From contig JACCWK010000234.1 in the NCBI GenBank assembly GCA_013697655.1, positions 1 through 38,558 on the forward strand: DNA of 38,558 nt, written 5' to 3'. A program made the translations under genes and the position numbers. The notes under the pieces were generated by a model. The model was not told the DNA's origin. It was given only the letters and a program-made list of their open reading frames with translations, and made no database searches. Source of the stretch: Nitrosospira sp. Its GTDB lineage: Bacteria; Pseudomonadota; Gammaproteobacteria; Burkholderiales; Nitrosomonadaceae. Below, one piece after another: positions 34,689 through 38,558 of this stretch (positions within the stretch are counted from its first letter, which is position 1; each line of letters begins with the position of its first letter).

Positions 34689-36830
34689 TTATTCGGCTGC
34701 GGATGACGGCAGGCGCTCCCCACCAACACGCATATTTGACTGTGACGATGCGGACATTACCCAACCCCATAGCGGATATTGCACCATGACAATGGCCGTT
34801 ATGAGAAAACTATATAGCGCGGCGTATCGAACTATCAATTCATTCGGTTGGGCCAGATGCGAACGATCGCTGCTCAACAAAAATTGCAATGCGGAAAATA
34901 CCTGTCCATACTTGACGATTACCTGCTCCGTGCCGAAATAAAGCGTCAAATAGGCCAGTATGCCCGAACCAAGCACCCATGCGACTGTCCATCTTTTCCA
35001 AGCTGCTCCAAGAATTACCCCTAGAACCCCCTTGGTTCCACCGAATGATATCTCTGCTATAGCCAAACCGATCAGCAAAAACGAGCCAACGCTGCCATTG
35101 CTTGCCATCAGTTCTACCAGATTGTCCGTGGATGCCACGACTACTACGATATAATATGAAAATGGTATAAGGAGGCACGCGCCCATTACCCACCCCAATA
35201 GCGCTGATTTAGCATCAGGAAGGATGCGCCACGCGCCAACCAGGACGCCAGCTGTTGCAGCGACACTCCACAAGCTGAACAATGCCAGAAACCGGCCGAG
35301 CACCTCCCATTCCCATGGCCAAGCCAGAATTGGATATCCAACAATATCGTGAATGGCTTCGCTCGGCACAGCGGACCACAGCATCATCCAGGCGACCAAC
35401 CCATGCAGCAATACAAGGGGAGGGAAGCTGAGCAGATACATCTCGCCTCGCGCCAGCCATTGTGCAATCAATACCGGAAAACCCGCCGACCAATACAACA
35501 GGGTTGCCAGTAGCAGGAGCGATCTAAGGGGGTGTCCTTCGTACACCAGTTCGCGAACGTTGTAAGGGGTTAAAGGCGACCGCATAATCAACCAGCCAAT
35601 CGCTACGCAGCCTACAATTCCGGTCGCCACCGAACCAAGCGCGCGTTTTCCACTCATTCCAGCGTGGATTTCACTGATAGGCCGAGGTTGCGACACTGGC
35701 ATTCGGATTTTCTGTCTAGTTGGAGTTCCTGGATTTTGCGTCGCCGACAATACCCAGCCCACCAGCAATAACAGGATAGGTTCTGTCACGTCTGCTGTGC
35801 TGCCCAGCAACCCCATCTGGATCAGCTCAATCAGGCACGACCAAATGACCAGCCCCACCATCGCTTTCTTGATGCTGAGTCCTATCTTTTGTGCAAGCCA
35901 TACCAGGGCAGTGTAGATAAACAAAGACTGGGCCAGTCCCCGAATACCGAGTTCCATAGATCCCTGCAGCATGGTTGCGAAAGGAATACCATTAAAGGTT
36001 CCACCCTGAGCTGGAGAAAAAGGGGTTATCGCACTGAGGGTCCAAGCCACCAGCAGCAGCCAGAAAGCGGTTTCGAAAAGTCTGGTTTGATCGGAGCGTA
36101 GCGCAACCAGGCATCCCGAATAGCCTGCCAGCATTCCCAGGACAAGCGATGCGTCCAGTGACAAATTCACGATAGCAATCCTGCCGGCCAGGATTAATAT
36201 GAAGGCCACCGCCAGCCATGAAACCGGCCGTCGTCCCAACGCCATGATAGCGCTGCCAGCGACGACTACCCCCGACGCATGCATAAAGGCTGCCGGGAAG
36301 GAAAAGTGGAATTCAAGGAGAAGCGGCTTTAGCGCATCCTTGAATTTTTGCAAATCCAGCGATGGCACTAAAGGTAATAACTCGGTGAGCAGCCACAACG
36401 CCAATACCGATAAGGGGACAAGCGAGGCCCAATCGACCGCATGCATTCTCTCAGAGGGACGTCTGCCTATCAGATGTGCTGCTGCTATACCTAGGGCCAT
36501 CCCTACCATATTCCATATTACATCCGCCAGCGCTGCGGAGCGAGAAGGCAACCAAACCTGAGCTAACTGAAGGGCGAATGCGTAGATTAACGACAGGAAA
36601 ATTAATCCGCTGATACGAATCCTCGCAGCTTGCTTGTGTGAAGCAAATAAGATACCTGCCATTCCTAGTGGAAAAAAAAGCGCGATATTGCCTAGCAGAT
36701 CCCCTCGAGAAGTGAATAAACGCCAATCGGTCAGGAATTCCTTCATCACACCTGCCTCAGGTGCAGCAAAGTCGCCGGGATAAAGCGACCCGTAACCAAT
36801 TAGCAGTGCGATAACTAAAAGAATGCGCAT
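34689..36830 (-). CDS. Large VanZ-like multi-pass membrane protein
   Basis: Inner-membrane protein of 713 residues, largely hydrophobic with many predicted helices. Residues 1-120 match the VanZ pattern: GDLLGNIALFFPLG, then PSRSAALADVIWNMVGMALG. A degenerate second copy around 265-362 has IELIQMGLLGSTADVTEP. The remaining 340 residues are membrane segments I cannot assign. VanZ proteins are usually about 120-200 residues, so this is an unusually long fusion. VanZ-like proteins frequently accompany exosortase polysaccharide loci. It follows the beta-helix gene by 49 bp on the same strand, likely one operon. Confidence 0.88.
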   Translation of the reverse strand: MRILLVIALLIGYGSLYPGDFAAPEAGVMKEFLTDWRLFTSRGDLLGNIALFFPLGMAGILFASHKQAARIRISGLIFLSLIYAFALQLAQVWLPSRSAALADVIWNMVGMALGIAAAHLIGRRPSERMHAVDWASLVPLSVLALWLLTELLPLVPSLDLQKFKDALKPLLLEFHFSFPAAFMHASGVVVAGSAIMALGRRPVSWLAVAFILILAGRIAIVNLSLDASLVLGMLAGYSGCLVALRSDQTRLFETAFWLLLVAWTLSAITPFSPAQGGTFNGIPFATMLQGSMELGIRGLAQSLFIYTALVWLAQKIGLSIKKAMVGLVIWSCLIELIQMGLLGSTADVTEPILLLLVGWVLSATQNPGTPTRQKIRMPVSQPRPISEIHAGMSGKRALGSVATGIVGCVAIGWLIMRSPLTPYNVRELVYEGHPLRSLLLLATLLYWSAGFPVLIAQWLARGEMYLLSFPPLVLLHGLVAWMMLWSAVPSEAIHDIVGYPILAWPWEWEVLGRFLALFSLWSVAATAGVLVGAWRILPDAKSALLGWVMGACLLIPFSYYIVVVVASTDNLVELMASNGSVGSFLLIGLAIAEISFGGTKGVLGVILGAAWKRWTVAWVLGSGILAYLTLYFGTEQVIVKYGQVFSALQFLLSSDRSHLAQPNELIVRYAALYSFLITAIVMVQYPLWGWVMSASSQSNMRVGGERLPSSAAE

Positions 36831-36879
36831 GGATTCAATGGATATCCATTTTTAAAAAGCGATGGGTGCGGAAATTCCA

Positions 36880-38238
36880 TTATTGCGGAGCAGCTGCCGG
36901 CTTAATTTCAAGTGCCGGGCGCCATCGGGAGCCGGTCTTATTGATTGCAAAGGCACCTACGTTGTGCCCGGTACGCAGGTCGCCGTCGAAATCCAGATCG
37001 GCCTCCGGGTAAATGTCAAAGCGCATGCCGTCTTCAGAATGCTTTGGTATTTTAGCAACCACCGGCATCAAATTCATTTCGCCCAACGGCGCAAACGGCC
37101 GAGTAAGATATTTCCGCGCCTCGTCGAATTTACCCGTCAGGTTCTTCTCGGAGGCCGTGCCACGCACCGGCGATCCGGCGAATACAATATTGGCGATGAC
37201 GAATTGTGAATACATCGGGTCATCCTCACGTCGCACTAATATTATGCCGGAGCCTTTGGTTATTACGGTATTGTAGAAAACGCTTATTGCACGTGTCGTT
37301 TCGTTGTGCGGCTGGATCCGTATTGCATCACCGAGATAATTCACGAATAAATTATTGTACAACGCGATATTGCCCTCGCCCTGGAATAACGATTCATACG
37401 GATTCTGATAGAAAAAATTACCGTAGATGAGATACCGATCATTCGCTCCCGCCCCTGTCAGCGGCCAATGACCCACCAATATATTGGGTCTCGCCACGTC
37501 TTTAGATCCCCCATTCGCCTTGCTGAAAACGTTATGGCGGATTATCGTCGTGTTATTTCCTTCCGGTATGCCGGGCAACGCGGAGCGAGCCAACTGATGT
37601 TTGATTTGCAAGTTATAGCCACGCGTGTCAATTACCAGATTGTGCTCGATCAGTCCGGCGATAAATGGTGCGCGCCCGTCAGAGTTCCCCAGGTAAAGGC
37701 CAGTACCGGCGCCGTCAATTATATTATTACGAATCACCCAGCCCCAGGCTGGGCATTTAGTGGATATGCCTACCGTTTGCTGATTATTGCCGTGGCCACG
37801 AACGCGTAGCCCATCAAGCGTGATGTGATGCGCCCAGTCCGCGTGCCCCTCACATTTCACCCCATCCACTGGCAGGTTGCGGCCATCAAGATCCAGATTG
37901 CGAACCGTGATGTAACTCGAATTAATGATGCTGACCGTGTTGTGTCCGGGTCGCGCTACAAACACTGCACGTGATTCCTTTTCCGGGCCCGAAATGGTAA
38001 TGGGTGCTTGCGCACTGCCATGAAGATATTTAATAGGCAAGCCGTCTTTATATTCGCCTGGCAGTAGATGCACATGAGCTCCCGGCTCCAGTTTCTTTAG
38101 TTTTGCAAGGTAAGTGTCTGGACCTACCGTGTAGGCTGTCCCGGCGAATGCAAGTGATAGGCCCAGTGAGGGGCCGCCGAAGAACGCTACGAACAATCGA
38201 AAAAGCTGGATATGATGGGATTTAATCATAAAATGCAT
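36880..38238 (-). CDS. Secreted right-handed parallel beta-helix protein
   Basis: Exported protein of 452 residues. A signal peptide covers about residues 5-33 (ending near LAFAGTA). The body is a ladder of short strand repeats of the NosD/pectate-lyase type, for example NSSYITVRNLDLDGR, HHITLDGLRVRG, WVIRNNIIDGAGTGLYL, and further N-x-F/I turns. Such folds bind or cleave acidic polysaccharides; a modifying or depolymerising role on the exopolysaccharide is inferred, with no catalytic residues assigned. ATG at 38238 is used, with ATG at 38229 as an alternative; neither has a good ribosome site. An insertion-sequence end lies 197 bp upstream. Confidence 0.88.
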   Translation of the reverse strand: MHFMIKSHHIQLFRLFVAFFGGPSLGLSLAFAGTAYTVGPDTYLAKLKKLEPGAHVHLLPGEYKDGLPIKYLHGSAQAPITISGPEKESRAVFVARPGHNTVSIINSSYITVRNLDLDGRNLPVDGVKCEGHADWAHHITLDGLRVRGHGNNQQTVGISTKCPAWGWVIRNNIIDGAGTGLYLGNSDGRAPFIAGLIEHNLVIDTRGYNLQIKHQLARSALPGIPEGNNTTIIRHNVFSKANGGSKDVARPNILVGHWPLTGAGANDRYLIYGNFFYQNPYESLFQGEGNIALYNNLFVNYLGDAIRIQPHNETTRAISVFYNTVITKGSGIILVRREDDPMYSQFVIANIVFAGSPVRGTASEKNLTGKFDEARKYLTRPFAPLGEMNLMPVVAKIPKHSEDGMRFDIYPEADLDFDGDLRTGHNVGAFAINKTGSRWRPALEIKPAAAPQ

Positions 38239-38378
38239 TTTAGTAGGACACAGGCGATAGTGACATAGTCAGATACGACATGGGTCATTTCGTTACCCGT
38301 ATTTTCTGTGGATATTCTGAGTGCTGCGCTTCAATACCATTACGATTGTGGGAGTGAACCAACCCGAATACCAATATT

Positions 38379-38399
38379 GAGCACATGATTTTTGTGCTC
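38379..38399. promoter_or_regulatory. Inverted repeat upstream of the beta-helix gene
   Basis: GAGCAC and GTGCTC form a perfect 6-bp dyad with a 9-nt spacer, about 140 bp upstream of the beta-helix start, in an AT-rich segment. It could be an operator, or a hairpin of a transcript cut off by the insertion sequence. No clear sigma-70 promoter was found beside it. Confidence 0.3.
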
Positions 38400-38435
38400 T
38401 GAAATATTTTATTTTCTGAGGAAATCATGCTGATG

Positions 38436-38558
38436 TGTTAGCAACAAATAGAATTGTCCGGTTTGGTAGCAAATAGAGTGTCCGCTTTCTAACGCATCGA
38501 ATTATGGATTCGATTCAGTGCGCGGCTGTGGCGGCGGATTTACGCCACAACCTTATTT
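38436..38558. mobile_element. Terminus of an IS21-like insertion sequence (right copy, partial)
   Basis: Starts at the element edge with TGTTAGCAACAAATAG and runs to the window end. It is identical, over all 123 bases, to the reverse complement of 2-124. The two copies thus point outward and the 38.3 kb between them is flanked by inverted IS ends. The transposase genes would lie beyond the window. The flanks adjoining the two edges (TCATTGG at left; CATCAGC on the reverse strand at right) differ, so no target duplication can be read from these two ends. Confidence 0.7.

Noticed and set aside
34573-34941. 122-residue plus-strand ORF overlapping the VanZ-like gene end
   Set aside because: It lies largely antisense to the VanZ-like coding region, has no ribosome site and resembles no family.

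Overview
The window is a 38.6-kb piece of a Gram-negative, probably betaproteobacterial chromosome. The gene content points to the Nitrosomonadales or Nitrosospira type (glnB beside a glutamine-dependent nadE, an exosortase-A type exopolysaccharide locus, intermediate GC), but that placement is inference from protein style, not from a marker gene. Both window ends carry the same 123-bp sequence in inverted orientation. It looks like the terminus of an IS21-type insertion sequence, so the window is most likely a unique segment, or a whole contig, lying between two copies of one IS.

Left part (150-15620), almost all on the minus strand and mostly housekeeping or envelope genes: a three-gene MacA/MacB-type exporter (adaptor, ATPase, permease); a periplasmic M48 metalloprotease with TPRs (BepA-like); P-II regulator glnB; NAD synthetase nadE; two plus-strand genes (DUF482/FemAB-like acyltransferase and a zinc-ribbon Nudix hydrolase); a second, four-gene ABC exporter (adaptor, LolD-like ATPase, two permeases); the cell-wall amidase amiC; and tsaE for t6A tRNA modification.

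Right part (16267-34486), all on the plus strand: an exosortase A (XrtA/EpsH) exopolysaccharide locus. In order it holds an outer-membrane export lipoprotein, Wzz-like chain-length protein, separate tyrosine autokinase, outer-membrane beta-barrel protein, ExeA-like ATPase, polysaccharide deacetylase, FemAB-like protein, glycosyltransferase stp1, exosortase XrtA fused to EpsI, glycosyltransferase stp2 and an asparagine-synthase-like amidotransferase. A tightly packed tail follows: a second deacetylase, two paralogous FemAB/GNAT-type transferases and one more GNAT. The first genes are separated by leader-like gaps, one with a 26-codon upstream ORF and one with a terminator-like hairpin followed by two small hairpins. 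From the deacetylase onward the genes overlap or nearly touch. The likely logic is synthesis, trimming, decoration, length control and export of a surface polysaccharide, coupled to exosortase processing of PEP-CTERM proteins encoded elsewhere. No initiating sugar-phosphate transferase, PrsK/PrsR regulators or PEP-CTERM substrate was found here.

Far right, convergent on the minus strand: a secreted parallel beta-helix protein followed by a 713-residue multi-pass membrane protein with VanZ-like segments, probably accessory to the same polysaccharide. No rRNA, tRNA, CRISPR array or phage genes were seen.
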